From Bacteroidales bacterium UBA4772 (GTDB lineage Bacteria; Bacteroidota; Bacteroidia; Bacteroidales; VadinHA17): DNA of 64,000 nt. The notes under the pieces are model-generated. The model was not told where the DNA came from and did no database searches. It saw only the letters and a program-made list of their open reading frames with translations. The stretch's first letter is position 1. Each line of letters opens with the position of its first letter. Made by a program: the position numbers and the translations under genes. Location of the stretch: contig DHHM01000014.1 in the NCBI GenBank assembly GCA_002403305.1, positions 1 to 64,000 on the forward strand, given 5' to 3'. Positions 50,372-61,300 of this stretch are shown piece after piece.

Positions 50372-52190
50372 CCGGTGTTATCACAACTCTCAGTACGTAG
50401 TCCTCAAGGTACTTTCTCTTAATCCTGCCCGTAAGGTATTTCTCTATCATCAGGCTGGCTATCGGTGCCGCGAAGGTGGAGCCGAAGCCTGCATTCTCAA
50501 CATATACGGCTATGGCTATCTGCGGGTCCTCTTTGGGAGCAAAGGCCACAAATATCGAATGGTCCTTGCCATGGGGGTTCTGTGCCGTGCCGGTCTTGCC
50601 ACAGATAATTATGCTGTCAATCCTGGCGCCTCTTGCCGTTGAACCTTCCCCTCCATTGACAGCTCCCTCCATCCCCTCTATCACAGGTTCAAAGTTCTGG
50701 GGTGATATGCCCGTGGTATATCTCTGCGTGTAGAGGGGCGAGGGGGTGCCTTCTTCACCTATCTTTTTGATGACATGCGGAATATAGAATGATCCCCTGT
50801 TGGCTATAACGGCGGCCATGTTTGCCATCTGCAGCGGTGTCGCCCCTATCTCCCCCTGCCCTATCGCCAGGGATATTACTGTAAGCGCCTTCCAACGGTC
50901 CTTGCCATAGTATCTGTCGTAATAGGAACTGGCAGGCACAAAACCCGGCAGCTCGTTGGGCAGGTCAATCCCCAGTTTGTTACCGAATCCGAAGGCCACC
51001 AGGTACTCTCTCCACCTGTCATACGCCTCCTGCACTGATTCGTACTCACTGTTTTCAAGTATGTTCCTGAAGGCATTGCAAAACCATGAATTACATGACT
51101 GGGCTACGGCTTCGGGAAGGTTAAGGGGGGAGCGGTGAGCATGGCACCTCACGGTAATGGAACCGGCATGATAACCCATGTTGCAGCTGAAGCGGGAGGT
51201 CGGGTGTACCACCTCCTCCTGAAGCCCAATGAGGCCGTTCATGATCTTGAAGGTGGAGCCGGGAGGGTAAGAAGCCATCAGCGCCCTGTCAAACAGAGGC
51301 TTGACAGTATCAGCCTGCAGCCCGGCAAAGTTTGAGGAACGGACCCTGCCCACGAGCAGGGACGGATCATATGAGGGTGAAGAAACAAGCGAGAGTATCT
51401 CCCCCGTGGCCGGTTCTATAGCCACTATTGATCCGGTTTTGTTGAGCATCAGCTTCTCACCGTACTCCTGGAGGCCGATGTCAACGGTAGACCACAGGTT
51501 TGTCCCGGGAACGGCCATGGTGTCATACCGCCCGTCAGAGTACGACCCTTTGATGTTATTGTGAACATCGACCAGAAAGATGTTTACTCCCTTTTCTCCC
51601 CGCAACTGCTCCTCGTATGATTTCTCAATGCCGCTGACGCCTATGTAGTCGCCAGACCTGTAATACCTGTCGCGGGCAATGAGTCTGTTGTCCACCTCGC
51701 CAACGTAACCCAGAAGGTGGGCGGCAACCGGTCGGGTATACTTTCTCAGTGTTCTGGCCTGCACGTAAAAACCCGGAAACCTGTAGAGTTCCTCCTGCAG
51801 CACCGCATAGGTCTCCGAGGAGATCATCTTCAGAAACACCGAAGGAGTTCGACGCGAATAAGCCTTCGCAACCCTCATCCGCTCCCTGAAGTCGTCCATG
51901 GTAATGCCCAGTATCTCATTGAACCGGGCCGTGTCAAACGCACTGGTCTGTACCGGTATGACAAGAAGATCATACGCCGCCTGGTTATAAACCATCAGCT
52001 CCCCGTTACGGTCATAGATGAGGCCCCGGGCCGGATACTGCGTCACCGGCCTGAGTGCATTGTTGGCAGCAGAGACGCGGTATGTCTTGTCTACGATCTG
52101 AATGTAGAACAGCCGGACTGTTAAAATCAGGGCACTGGTCAGTATAAGACCAATGATGATATATTTCCTGCTGGCAAATCGGTCTTTCAT
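50355..52190 (-). CDS. mrdA: Penicillin-binding protein 2 (elongation transpeptidase)
   Basis: This 611-residue class B PBP cross-links peptidoglycan with RodA. An N-terminal membrane helix (about residues 10-28) is followed by the pedestal domain and transpeptidase motifs. These are the SxxK box YPPGSTFKIMNGL (catalytic Ser), QSCNSWF (SxN) and KTGTAQNPHG (KTG). I start it at the ATG at 52190, with a GAAGGACC ribosome site before it, rather than the TTG/ATG-like extension to 52226. It follows mreD by 10 nt. Confidence 0.95.
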   Translation of the reverse strand: MKDRFASRKYIIIGLILTSALILTVRLFYIQIVDKTYRVSAANNALRPVTQYPARGLIYDRNGELMVYNQAAYDLLVIPVQTSAFDTARFNEILGITMDDFRERMRVAKAYSRRTPSVFLKMISSETYAVLQEELYRFPGFYVQARTLRKYTRPVAAHLLGYVGEVDNRLIARDRYYRSGDYIGVSGIEKSYEEQLRGEKGVNIFLVDVHNNIKGSYSDGRYDTMAVPGTNLWSTVDIGLQEYGEKLMLNKTGSIVAIEPATGEILSLVSSPSYDPSLLVGRVRSSNFAGLQADTVKPLFDRALMASYPPGSTFKIMNGLIGLQEEVVHPTSRFSCNMGYHAGSITVRCHAHRSPLNLPEAVAQSCNSWFCNAFRNILENSEYESVQEAYDRWREYLVAFGFGNKLGIDLPNELPGFVPASSYYDRYYGKDRWKALTVISLAIGQGEIGATPLQMANMAAVIANRGSFYIPHVIKKIGEEGTPSPLYTQRYTTGISPQNFEPVIEGMEGAVNGGEGSTARGARIDSIIICGKTGTAQNPHGKDHSIFVAFAPKEDPQIAIAVYVENAGFGSTFAAPIASLMIEKYLTGRIKRKYLEDYVLRVVITPDAEEE

Positions 52191-52200
52191 GGCTGGTCCT

Positions 52201-52704
52201 TCATCTTCGCGGCCTGATAAAATCAAAAAGTATGATAAAGAAGGTGGTCACCACAGTGCTCAGCAGGACTCTCAGCAGGGTGTGGAAGAAGTTGCTGAAG
52301 GTGAAGAGCTCGACAAGGAAGAGTGAGAGATGATGCACAAAGACAACCGTCACCGTATAAAAGAAAAACCACCTCAGGCCGTTGCGGTACAGGGATGGCG
52401 ACATGTCAGGGTCAGTGACCTCAGATGTAATATTGAGTGTCAGGATCCATGGCCTCACAAAGCCTGCCATCACCGTGGCAAAGGCATGAACTCCCAGTGT
52501 GCCTGAAAAAAGATCTACCGCCAGTCCTGATAGAAATGCAAGTATAAGAAGAAACCATGAAGGAATGGAAAAAGGCAGTATCAGTATAAACATCACATAG
52601 ATATAGGGGTTGACATACCCACTGAACTCTATGTTGTTGAATATGAGCAGCTGAAGCACCATCAGCAGAACAAAGGCGCCGGTATACCTGGAGAAGTTTT
52701 TCAT
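52201..52704 (-). CDS. mreD: Rod-shape-determining protein MreD
   Basis: This 167-residue membrane protein with about five helices occupies the usual MreD place between mreC and mrdA. Low sequence identity makes the call depend on hydrophobic pattern (FVLLMVLQLLIFNNIEFSGYVNPYIYVMFILILPF at the start) and context. It overlaps mreC by 4 nt. Confidence 0.9.
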   Translation of the reverse strand: MKNFSRYTGAFVLLMVLQLLIFNNIEFSGYVNPYIYVMFILILPFSIPSWFLLILAFLSGLAVDLFSGTLGVHAFATVMAGFVRPWILTLNITSEVTDPDMSPSLYRNGLRWFFFYTVTVVFVHHLSLFLVELFTFSNFFHTLLRVLLSTVVTTFFIILFDFIRPRR

Positions 52705-53525
52705 CGGGTGACCTCCACTTCCAGATTATGCCTTTCTTCACGGTTGAGGCTGCCTATCAGGAATACATTTGTAAGCCTCTTGAAATCGGTTGAGAGCATC
52801 ACATTCAGGGAGAGGAAGTCACCGCCGCGCTCCTGCTCCCCGGTGAGCGTCCCAACCAGCAGTCCTGCCGGGAAAATTGCAGAATACCCACTGGTGACGA
52901 TGGTGTCGCCCTCTGTTATACGTACATGGTGAGGTATCTCTGACAGGGTGGCATACCTGTGGCTGATGCCGTCCCATGCCAGTGATCCGAAGTAGTCATT
53001 TCGCGCAATGCTGGCGCTCAGCCTGAAATCGGCATTGAGCAGTGACATAGCCACTGAGTATCGGGGAGAGACTCCCACCACAACGCCCACCACTCCCGTG
53101 GATGATGCTACTCCCATACCGCGTGTGACTCCGTGCCGTGACCCCCTGTCAAGGGTTATGAAGTTTTTCTGCTTGTTTATGGAGTTGTTAACCACTTTTG
53201 CTTCAAGGTAGGAATAACTTACTCCAATGAGGCTGTCATCAACGGTAAGGAAATGTTCCTGCATGCCGGCTCCCATCTGTTCCAGGCGACTTCGCAGCAT
53301 TATGTTCTCCGCCACCAGCTCTTCATTGACATGTCTGAGCCTGAAGTAATTTGTGCCAGCGTTGATCCTCTTTGCGACGAAGCCTGAAACTGTGCGGGCG
53401 GCACCGTAAGCGACAGTCTGATGGTAGCTGTGTGAAGAGAAGATCAGCACCAGGGCCACTGCTTCCAGTATCAGGAACAGTATCAGGGTTCTAAACCTGA
53501 GCAGGAAGTTCAGCAGGCTTCTCAT
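52701..53525 (-). CDS. mreC: Rod-shape-determining protein MreC
   Basis: This 274-residue periplasmic scaffold has one N-terminal membrane helix (about residues 10-30, LILFLILEAVALVLIFSS), a coiled coil (about 65-90) and the MreC beta-barrel domain with DRGSRHGVTRGMGVASSTGVVGVVVGVSP. It links MreB filaments to PBP2/RodA. Length and order are standard. Confidence 0.95.
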   Translation of the reverse strand: MRSLLNFLLRFRTLILFLILEAVALVLIFSSHSYHQTVAYGAARTVSGFVAKRINAGTNYFRLRHVNEELVAENIMLRSRLEQMGAGMQEHFLTVDDSLIGVSYSYLEAKVVNNSINKQKNFITLDRGSRHGVTRGMGVASSTGVVGVVVGVSPRYSVAMSLLNADFRLSASIARNDYFGSLAWDGISHRYATLSEIPHHVRITEGDTIVTSGYSAIFPAGLLVGTLTGEQERGGDFLSLNVMLSTDFKRLTNVFLIGSLNREERHNLEVEVTR

Positions 53526-53538
53526 TCATACAGAGGAT

Positions 53539-54561
53539 TTATCTCATCAGGAATGGATACTTCTCCACATTCTTCAGGGCCACACCCGTACCTCTTACAA
53601 CGGCATGAAGGGGATCTTCGGACACCCTGAACGGTATATTGATCTTATCGGTGAGCCGTTTGTCAAGGCCGCGCAGCAACGCTCCTCCGCCGGCCAGGAA
53701 GACTCCCCTGTTGACTATGTCAGCATACAGTTCGGGTGGTGTCTGTTCGAGCACCTGCAGGATGGAGGCTTCGATCTTGGTGAGCGACTTGTCGAGGCAG
53801 TAGGCTATCTCCTGGTATGACACCGGTATCTCAATGGGCAGCGAAGTCATCAGGTTGGGCCCCCGCACTATGAAATCGGCCGGGGGGTCCTCGATATCCG
53901 GCAGGGCAGCGCCTACGGCAATCTTGATATCCTCAGCGGTCTTCTCGCCGATCTTAATGTTATGCTGATGTCTCATGTATGACTGTATGTCGGCCGTGAA
54001 GCCGTCACCGGCGACGCGTATCGACCTGTTGCAGACGATGCCTCCCAGGGCGATCACGGCTATCTCCGTGGTTCCGCCGCCTATATCCACCACCATGCAT
54101 CCCTCAGGCGCCTCCACATCGAGACCTATGCCTATGGCTGCAGCCATGGGTTCATAGATGAGATATACATCGCGACCCCCGGCATGCTCTGAGGAGTCAC
54201 GGACCGCCCTGATCTCCACCTCTGTGCTGCCACACGGTATTCCCACAACCATCTTGAGGGAGGGAGAGAAGAATTTAGGACCTGTGTTAATCATCTTGAT
54301 CATCCCCCTGATCATTAGTTCTGCTGCGTTGAAATCGGCGATGACACCGTCTCTCAGGGGCCTGATAACCCTTATGTTCTCATGTGTCCTGCCATGCATC
54401 TGGCGCGCTTTCTCGCCGATAGCTATAAGCTTGCCCGAATTACGGTCGATAGCCACAATGGAAGGCTCATCGACAACCAGCTTGTCATTGGCAATAATAT
54501 TTGTGTTTGCGGTGCCCAGGTCTATCGCAACCTCCTGTGAAAGAAAAGAAAATAATCCCAT
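53539..54561 (-). CDS. mreB: Actin-like rod-shape protein MreB
   Basis: This 340-residue actin-fold ATPase forms filaments that direct cell-wall growth. Motifs: EVAIDLGTANTNIIAN (phosphate 1), MVVDIGGGTTEIAVIALGGIV (phosphate 2), EPMAAAIGIGLDV, and GVFLAGGGALLRGLDK (adenosine site). It lies 30 bp after purH and 13 bp before mreC, the conserved Bacteroidetes order. Confidence 0.97.
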   Translation of the reverse strand: MGLFSFLSQEVAIDLGTANTNIIANDKLVVDEPSIVAIDRNSGKLIAIGEKARQMHGRTHENIRVIRPLRDGVIADFNAAELMIRGMIKMINTGPKFFSPSLKMVVGIPCGSTEVEIRAVRDSSEHAGGRDVYLIYEPMAAAIGIGLDVEAPEGCMVVDIGGGTTEIAVIALGGIVCNRSIRVAGDGFTADIQSYMRHQHNIKIGEKTAEDIKIAVGAALPDIEDPPADFIVRGPNLMTSLPIEIPVSYQEIAYCLDKSLTKIEASILQVLEQTPPELYADIVNRGVFLAGGGALLRGLDKRLTDKINIPFRVSEDPLHAVVRGTGVALKNVEKYPFLMR

Positions 54562-54591
54562 AGGTCCTTTGTGCTATTTCTCGTTTTATGT

Positions 54592-56115
54592 TTAATGTTT
54601 AAAATGTCTTATACCAGTAAAAACCATGGCCATGCCAGTTTTATTGCAGTAGTCAATTGATTCCTGGTCGCGTACCGACCCGCCGGGCTGTACTACTGCT
54701 GTTATTCCTGCCTCTCCCGCTATAGTGACTGAGTCAGCGAAGGGGAAGAAGGCATCTGACGCCATCACTGCCCCCTCCAGTGAGAAGCCGAAGGCACGGG
54801 CTTTGTCGATTGCCTGTCGAAGTGCATCTATTCTTGATGTCTGTCCAATCCCGCTGGCGCAGAGCTGTCTGCCCTTTGCCAGAACGATGGCGTTTGAACG
54901 GCTGTGCTTGACGATTTTGTTGGCGAAGACCATGTCAGCATACTCCTTCTCAGACGGATGCCTTTCAGTCACAGGCTTCATATCCCCGGCGGATTCTGTT
55001 GCCCTGTCACGCTCCTGCCACAGCACTCCTCCGGGCATCGGTCTGAATGATGCTGCAGGTGCCACGGCATCCTTGCGGCGCAGTATGATTCTGTTCTTTT
55101 TCCGGCCGAGAATCTCAACGGCACCCGGGGTGAACGAGGGTGCCATGACCACCTCGAGAAAGATTTTATCCATCTGCTCTGCCACCGTCTCATCAACCTC
55201 CCTGTTGGTGATGGCCACGCCACCGTAGGCGGATACCGGGTCACATGCCAGCGCAGCCTCCCAGGCATCCTTCAGGTTGTCGCGGCAGGCGACGCCGCAG
55301 GCATTGTTGTGCTTGATGACCGCAAAGGTGACCTCCTCGAACTCATCTATCAGGCTCATCGCAGCGTCAATGTCAAGCAGGTTGTTGTATGATATCTCCT
55401 TGCCATGCAATTGCTCAAAGAGAAGATCCGGATTGCCGAAGAATATCCCCTTCTGGTGCGGGTTCTCGCCGTAACGGAGTGTGTGGGCCTCAGTGATGCT
55501 CTGCTTGAAGGCGGCGACATCACCATTGCGGTTGAACCAGTTGAAGATGGCTGTATCATAATGCGATGTCATGTTGAAGGCCTCCAGGGCAAAGCGGTAC
55601 CTCTCTTCCGGTGATACCATCCCTCCCTTCCCGTTAAGGAGTTGCAACAGCTCATCATACTGACGGCGCGATGAGACTATCAGCACATCAGCCCAGTTTT
55701 TTGCTCCGGCCCTGATGAGCGATATGCCACCTATGTCTATCTTTTCAATGATCTCCTGGTCTGATGCACCTGTAGCTACTGTCTCCTCAAACGGGTAGAG
55801 ATCAACAACCACCAGGTCAAAGAGAGTGATACCGTATTCTGCCACCTGCCGCATGTCTTCACCAAGCCCTCTGCGTGCCAGGATGCCCCCGAAAATGCCC
55901 GGGTGCAACGTCTTTACCCTGCCGCCGAGGATCGACGGATAGCCGGTGAGATCTTCCACCCTGACCGCATTAATACCAGCGGCAGTTATGAAGTCATAAG
56001 ACCCCCCGGTGGAAACAATGGTAGCTCCGATACCTTCCAGCTTCTTTACAACAGCTTCGAGCCCTTCTTTACAATATACCGAAATAAAGGCACTCTTTAT
56101 TTTTATATCACTCAT
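54592..56115 (-). CDS. purH: Bifunctional AICAR transformylase/IMP cyclohydrolase
   Basis: This 507-residue enzyme performs the last two steps of IMP synthesis. The N-terminal cyclohydrolase has STGGSYDFITAAGI and the GGRVKTLHPGIFGGILARR loop (about residues 66-82). The C-terminal transformylase has KHNNACGVACRDN with the catalytic Lys-His, and the DAFFPFADSV and PGGSVRDQESIDYC motifs. Length is normal. It heads the purH-mreBCD-mrdA-rodA cluster. Confidence 0.96.
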   Translation of the reverse strand: MSDIKIKSAFISVYCKEGLEAVVKKLEGIGATIVSTGGSYDFITAAGINAVRVEDLTGYPSILGGRVKTLHPGIFGGILARRGLGEDMRQVAEYGITLFDLVVVDLYPFEETVATGASDQEIIEKIDIGGISLIRAGAKNWADVLIVSSRRQYDELLQLLNGKGGMVSPEERYRFALEAFNMTSHYDTAIFNWFNRNGDVAAFKQSITEAHTLRYGENPHQKGIFFGNPDLLFEQLHGKEISYNNLLDIDAAMSLIDEFEEVTFAVIKHNNACGVACRDNLKDAWEAALACDPVSAYGGVAITNREVDETVAEQMDKIFLEVVMAPSFTPGAVEILGRKKNRIILRRKDAVAPAASFRPMPGGVLWQERDRATESAGDMKPVTERHPSEKEYADMVFANKIVKHSRSNAIVLAKGRQLCASGIGQTSRIDALRQAIDKARAFGFSLEGAVMASDAFFPFADSVTIAGEAGITAVVQPGGSVRDQESIDYCNKTGMAMVFTGIRHFKH

Positions 56116-56301
56116 AATCAGTTAGTAAGATAATTGATGCCAAGGCGGGTGCGATCGGTTAAAAATAGATATTTTTTTTAACAACCAAGGGGTCCTGATA
56201 TAATTCAATTGATGAATTATTGCGGATCTATTGATGTTTTCTTCATGACCCTCTCTCAGATATAAATCATACAGATTTAAATTCACCGGTAAAAAATCGG
56301 A

Positions 56302-56319
56302 CGTTTTTATGTAAGTTTG
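56302..56319 (+). promoter_or_regulatory. Promoter region of the ABC permease gene, with shared 18-mer
   Basis: CGTTTTTATGTAAGTTTG at 56302-56319 contains the -7 match TAAGTTTG. The identical 18 bases occur at 62636-62653 before the C-S lyase gene. No -33 TTTG is present at the usual distance. It lies 22 nt before the ATG at 56341. Confidence 0.6.
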
Positions 56320-56340
56320 ACCGGAAATAATGGCCGGACC

Positions 56341-57588
56341 ATGTGGTTAAAAATGTTTAAAGAGAGTTTTATCTTTGCTTTCAGTTCTGTAGCAGTCAAT
56401 AAACTTCGCACATTTCTTTCGCTTTTCGGCATCACAATAGGCATCCTGTCGATCATCTCCGTTTTCACGGTCTTCGACTGGATGGAGAACAGTATCAGAA
56501 AGAGCATCGAGTCTCTGGGTGACAACACCATCTATGTTGAAAAATGGCCCTGGGCTCCTGACCCTGACATACAGTGGTGGGACATGATCAAATGGCCGCC
56601 TCCCTCAACCGATGATTACGAGGCACTGCTGAGGAGATCAACCGGAGCAGAGGCCATCTGTTACACGGTAGGCTCCGGAGAGGCTGTCAGGTACAGGGGC
56701 AATTCGGTCAGCAACGCCTACATTATGGGAGCCACATACGACTTCCAGGACGTAAGGTCGTTTGAGCTTGGCAGAGGTCGTTATTTCACTGATTCGGAAT
56801 CTGCCTCCGGAAAGCCTGTTGCCCTGCTCGGTGCAGAGCTGGCTGACAAGCTGTTCGGCGACATTGATCCTGTCGGCCGTGAGATAGCCATTGGCAGGCA
56901 TAAGGCACAGGTCGTGGGGGTATTCACCAAAGAGGGTACCGGCGGTCTCTCCGACAGTGGCATGGACGAGGCCGCGCTTGTGCCGCTGAACTTCATCCGG
57001 CAGTTCGTCAACTTCAGAAACCCGTTTCTCAACGCTGATATAATGATCAGGGGCAAACAGGGTGTCTCCGTCCAACAGCTCTCCGAAGAGGTTACGATGA
57101 TACTGCGTGCAGCACGACGCATAGCGCCTGGCGAAGAGAATAATTTCTCAATCAACCAGGCCAGCCAGATCACCAGCACCCTGGAGCCGGTCTTCAGGGG
57201 CATAAATATAGCCGGCTGGATCATTGGCGGATTTTCGATTCTGGTCGGGGGATTCGGCATAGCCAATATAATGTTTGTCTCGGTCAGAGAGCGTACCAGC
57301 ATCATTGGCATACAGATGGCCCTGGGGGCAAAACGAAGGTGGATATTGCTGCAGTTCCTGACCGAATCTGTCCTGCTATCGATCACCGGCGGCATCCTTG
57401 GCCTCATCCTTGTCTTTACAGGAACACTCTTTGTTAATTACTTTTTTGAGCTCGACATGTTACTGACGGCTGGCAACATCATCCTTGCCGTTGCCATCTC
57501 GGGCGCGATAGGGGTGATAGCAGGATTTGCCCCTGCCTCAGCGGCCTCAAGGATGAACCCTGTCGAGGCAATTGGCTATTCGTTCTGA
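56341..57588 (+). CDS. MacB-type ABC transporter permease
   Basis: This protein of about 415 residues has a first helix (FAFSSVAVNKLRTFLSLFGITIGILSIISVFTVF, about 10-45). A large periplasmic MacB core domain follows, then three C-terminal helices around 285-410 (GWIIGGFSILVGGFGIANIMFVSVRERTSIIGIQMALGAKRRWILLQFL, AGFAPASAASRMNPVEAIGYSF). This is the FtsX-like mechanotransmission permease group that exports peptides, lipoproteins or drugs. No ATPase or membrane-fusion gene adjoins it. The ATG at 56341 is preferred; another at 56353 is possible. Confidence 0.9.
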   Translation: MWLKMFKESFIFAFSSVAVNKLRTFLSLFGITIGILSIISVFTVFDWMENSIRKSIESLGDNTIYVEKWPWAPDPDIQWWDMIKWPPPSTDDYEALLRRSTGAEAICYTVGSGEAVRYRGNSVSNAYIMGATYDFQDVRSFELGRGRYFTDSESASGKPVALLGAELADKLFGDIDPVGREIAIGRHKAQVVGVFTKEGTGGLSDSGMDEAALVPLNFIRQFVNFRNPFLNADIMIRGKQGVSVQQLSEEVTMILRAARRIAPGEENNFSINQASQITSTLEPVFRGINIAGWIIGGFSILVGGFGIANIMFVSVRERTSIIGIQMALGAKRRWILLQFLTESVLLSITGGILGLILVFTGTLFVNYFFELDMLLTAGNIILAVAISGAIGVIAGFAPASAASRMNPVEAIGYSF

Positions 57589-58391
57589 CCTTCGGACGCA
57601 GACTCCTCTCCTGCATCGATCCTGTTCCCGGCCACCCACCGTGTGAGCTCGGCAAACTGTTCCACGGACAGCTGCTCGGCCCTCATTGTAAGATAGGGCA
57701 TATCGCCTGGATCAGCAGAGAGCATCATCTTTAAAGGATTGCGTATCATCTTGCGGCGCTGGTTGAAGCATCGCTTAACAACACTGACAAAGAGCCGCTC
57801 ATCACAATCAAGCCTGTCTCTCTCATTGCGCTGCAGCCGTATCACGGCCGATTTCACCTTTGGCGGCGGTGAGAAGACCGTTTCACTCACGGTGAACAGA
57901 TACTCAATATCGTACCAAGCTGTCAGAAGCACACTCAGGATGCCATAGACACGGCTGCCGGGTCCTGAACAGATGCGGTCAGCCACCTCCTTCTGAACCA
58001 TGCAGACCACCTCCCCAACCCTGTCACGCTCATCAAGTATCCTGAAAAAAAGCTGGCTGGAGATGTTGTAGGGGAAGTTGCCGATGACAGCTAATCTTTC
58101 ACCCATCTCCCTCAGGTCAAGCGCAAGAAAGTCCCCCTCAATAATTTCATATGCCCCGGGCACATTGGCCCTGAGGTATGCTACCGCCTCGCGATCGATC
58201 TCAACCACCTTCAGCGACGGAAAGTCCCTTTCTGTAAGAAACCTCGTAAGGACACCCGTGCCCGGACCTACCTCTATAACCATATCACATCCGTCAGCCT
58301 GAAGGGCATCAACAATTGCTGCAGCGATGTTCCTGTCTTTGAGGAAATGCTGTCCCAGGTGCTTCTTCGCCGTTATTTTATCAGCTCCCAT
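57576..58391 (-). CDS. rsmA: 16S rRNA dimethyladenosine transferase (KsgA)
   Basis: This 271-residue enzyme dimethylates two adjacent adenines in 16S helix 45. Motifs: KKHLGQHFLKDRNIAAAIV, SAM-binding IEVGPGTGVLTRFL, EIDREAVAYL, the catalytic GNFPYNISSQLFFRIL and C-terminal RCFNQRRKMIRNPLK. It overlaps the ABC transporter end by 19 nt and the MacB permease stop by 13 nt (convergent). Confidence 0.96.
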   Translation of the reverse strand: MGADKITAKKHLGQHFLKDRNIAAAIVDALQADGCDMVIEVGPGTGVLTRFLTERDFPSLKVVEIDREAVAYLRANVPGAYEIIEGDFLALDLREMGERLAVIGNFPYNISSQLFFRILDERDRVGEVVCMVQKEVADRICSGPGSRVYGILSVLLTAWYDIEYLFTVSETVFSPPPKVKSAVIRLQRNERDRLDCDERLFVSVVKRCFNQRRKMIRNPLKMMLSADPGDMPYLTMRAEQLSVEQFAELTRWVAGNRIDAGEESASEGQNE

Positions 58392-61300
58392 GGCGGCACC
58401 AGTCTGTCTGATCCGAAACCGGGAATACGGATCCTTTCCAAAAGATTCAGCAGTCTCTTAAGAAGGTTGAAATAAAGGGTCACAAAGAGAAAGGTGCTCA
58501 TCAGCCATATGACCAGCATGTTGAACCAGAGGGTGTTGATCCTTAAATTTCCGATTCTTTTCGAGGGGGCGTAGAAATGTGCCCTCCCGAGTGGCGAACC
58601 CGGTTCCATAAGGACAGGATCTGATTTCTGTATTATCATCTCATCAGTCTCATAGAGCTTCTTCTGTACCGTACGGTTGAGCACCATATCGGCAAGATCC
58701 TCGTTGTGATTGGCCTCTCGCAGCAGCACGAGCCCCTCCTGTCCGATGGTACGCACAAGACTGTCAGTTATCGCATCTTTCACTTCCATATATTCAAGAT
58801 ACTTCGATCTGAGACTCTTCTGCAGCGAGTCGAGGAAATCGATCACCATATACGATGCGTCCACGGTATAGCGCTCTCCCTGCAGCAGCCTCATGGCAGG
58901 CCACGGGTCAATACCAGTATCACTGCTGAGATCGTTTATGTGGTATGTCAGTTTCCTGATATTGCTCTCATAAACATCGGCATATTCGGGCTTGCCGGCG
59001 GCAAAAGCGCATTCCCTGCTCTTCTTTTTGAGGTCGGGTATCAGGAAGGAGGACTCCCAGTCGTACCGGCTGATCATCATCTCGGTATCGAAGTAGGGCT
59101 TCATGTACCGATTGGAACGGAACTGCTCCACGGCTATGGCTTCGTACGCCCACCGTGTGGTCATGATATCACCCAGCACAGGGACATACACCTTCTGTGT
59201 GAGTGAATGGTGAAGGTCGTCAAACCTGATCATGGCTCCGCTCAGCAGCAACTGCGGCACGAGCACAAGCGGTACCAGGATGTAGATGCTGATCACCGAT
59301 TTCATGCCTGCGGATATATTAAGTCCCACCATGTTCCCGAAGCATGAAGCAGTAAAGAGTATCAGCCAGTGTCTCCACATCATCCCCTCCACGTCGAGTA
59401 TCAGGTGCGAAACGATCACATACATAAATGTCTGTACTGCCGAGAGACCGAAAAGGAATGTGACCTTTGAGAGCAGGTAACTGGAGCGGCTGATGTTGAG
59501 GTATTTTTCCCGTTCCAGTATCCTTCTGTCCCTGAATATCTCCTCGGCACTCACCGTCAGGCCGAGGAAGAGGGCCACCACTATGCTCATAAAGAGGAAC
59601 ACCGGGTAGCTCTTGTTGTCAGAGAAGAGATAGACCCCGTCATTAATATATTTAGAGACATAGGCAAGGATGAATGCAAGCAGCGGAGGCTCAACCAGGT
59701 TTATAACCATATATTGCCTGTCGGCACGCTTCCTCACCAGGTTTCTCTTCACGAAGGTCTTTACCTGCTTCAGCCACTCAGGTATTCGGAAGTTGCTTGC
59801 CGGGAGGGGCTTCATCTCAGGCCTGCCGCTCAGCAAGGGTTCCATCTTCTGCCTGTAACGGTGATACCACTCTACCGGTGATACCTGTCTGTCGGTCCCC
59901 CTCCTGCCGTCATTGTCAACCACCTTTGCCTCCACTATCTCAAGTATCTCCTCCGTCTCTACATTGCCGCAGGTGGGGCACTCGCTCTCGGCCGCATTGG
60001 CCTGCGACGTCTCGGTCTTGAAATATACGATAGCCTCAACGGGGTCACCGTCATAAATCATGTATCCTCCCCGGTCCATCACCCAGAGCCTGTCAAACAT
60101 CTTCAGTATGTCCGATGAGGGCTGATGAATGATGACGAAGACCAGTCTGCCGTTCAGAGCCTGATCCTTGAGCAGTTCCATGACATTGGTGCTGTCATGG
60201 GAGGCGAGCCCGGAGATAGGCTCATCGGCAAACAGCACCGCAGGTTCACGCATCAGCTCAAGTCCGATATTCAGCCTTTTACGCTGTCCGCCGCTAATCT
60301 TCTTGTTGAGCGGGTCACCAACCATAAGGTCCTTTATCTCCGTCAGGTCAAGCTGCCTGAGCACCTCCCTGACTGTATGGTTGAGCTTCTCCTCGTCATA
60401 ATCGCCGAAGGTGAGCCTGGCATTATAATAGAGGTTCTGATAGACCGTCAACTCTTCAATGAGGAGATCGTCCTGGGGTACATATCCTATCAGCCCGTTA
60501 AGCTCTTCAGGCTCATTGTGAAGGTCATATCCGTTGATATATACCGCGCCTCCTTCAGGCTTCAGCTTCCCGTTCAGGATATTGAGAAGGGTACTCTTAC
60601 CCACACCGCTGCCGCCCATGATCCCGACAAGGTTTCCGGAACTGACACTGAAGCTCATCGGCTGAACGCCGTTATCCGAACCCTTGAAACGGTATTCTAT
60701 GTCATGCCCTTCAAAAACTATATCCTCAGAAAAAGCTGAGCGTATGAACTTCCTGAAAATGGCCGTGTAATAGAGGGGGGCCATGCCCTGCCCCCTGATA
60801 TTTACCCCGGGTTCAAGCAGGAAGGGCCGCCTGGGAACAACACTGCGCCCCTTGAAATGAAGCGGAGCCTTCCCCTGATATACAAAGACAAGGTGCCCCG
60901 TGCTGGGGGTGTAAAGAACGAAGATAGTCCCGCGCAGTCCTTTGGCCACCATATGATGCCACTCGTGGTAGTTGGCAAACTTCGAGGCAGCATCACCTAT
61001 GTTCTCTTCCCCTTCAATGGCAAGGAGACAGTCGGGGGTGATGAGGTCATATCTCATACCCAGCATGAAGGCCATGGCATTCTTTCTCTCCTTCACGGGA
61101 ATATTGAAGGTGCGGGCGACAATTTCGACGATGGAGGACTCCTGGTCCGAGATGGTGCCGTCTTCAAAGACAAACTCCAGCAGCTGAAGAAAGACAATCA
61201 TCCTCTCATCAATGAAGAGCCCCTTCTTGATCTGGCGGCAGATATTGGTTATCTGGAAAGTGATAAGGGAGTCTTCATCTGACAGCTCGCCCTCCTCAAC

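Noticed and set aside
56116..56340. Purine riboswitch before purH
   Set aside because: I find no conserved purine-aptamer core or matching three-way junction; only AT-rich sequence and a 6-bp inverted repeat (AATTCA/TGAATT).
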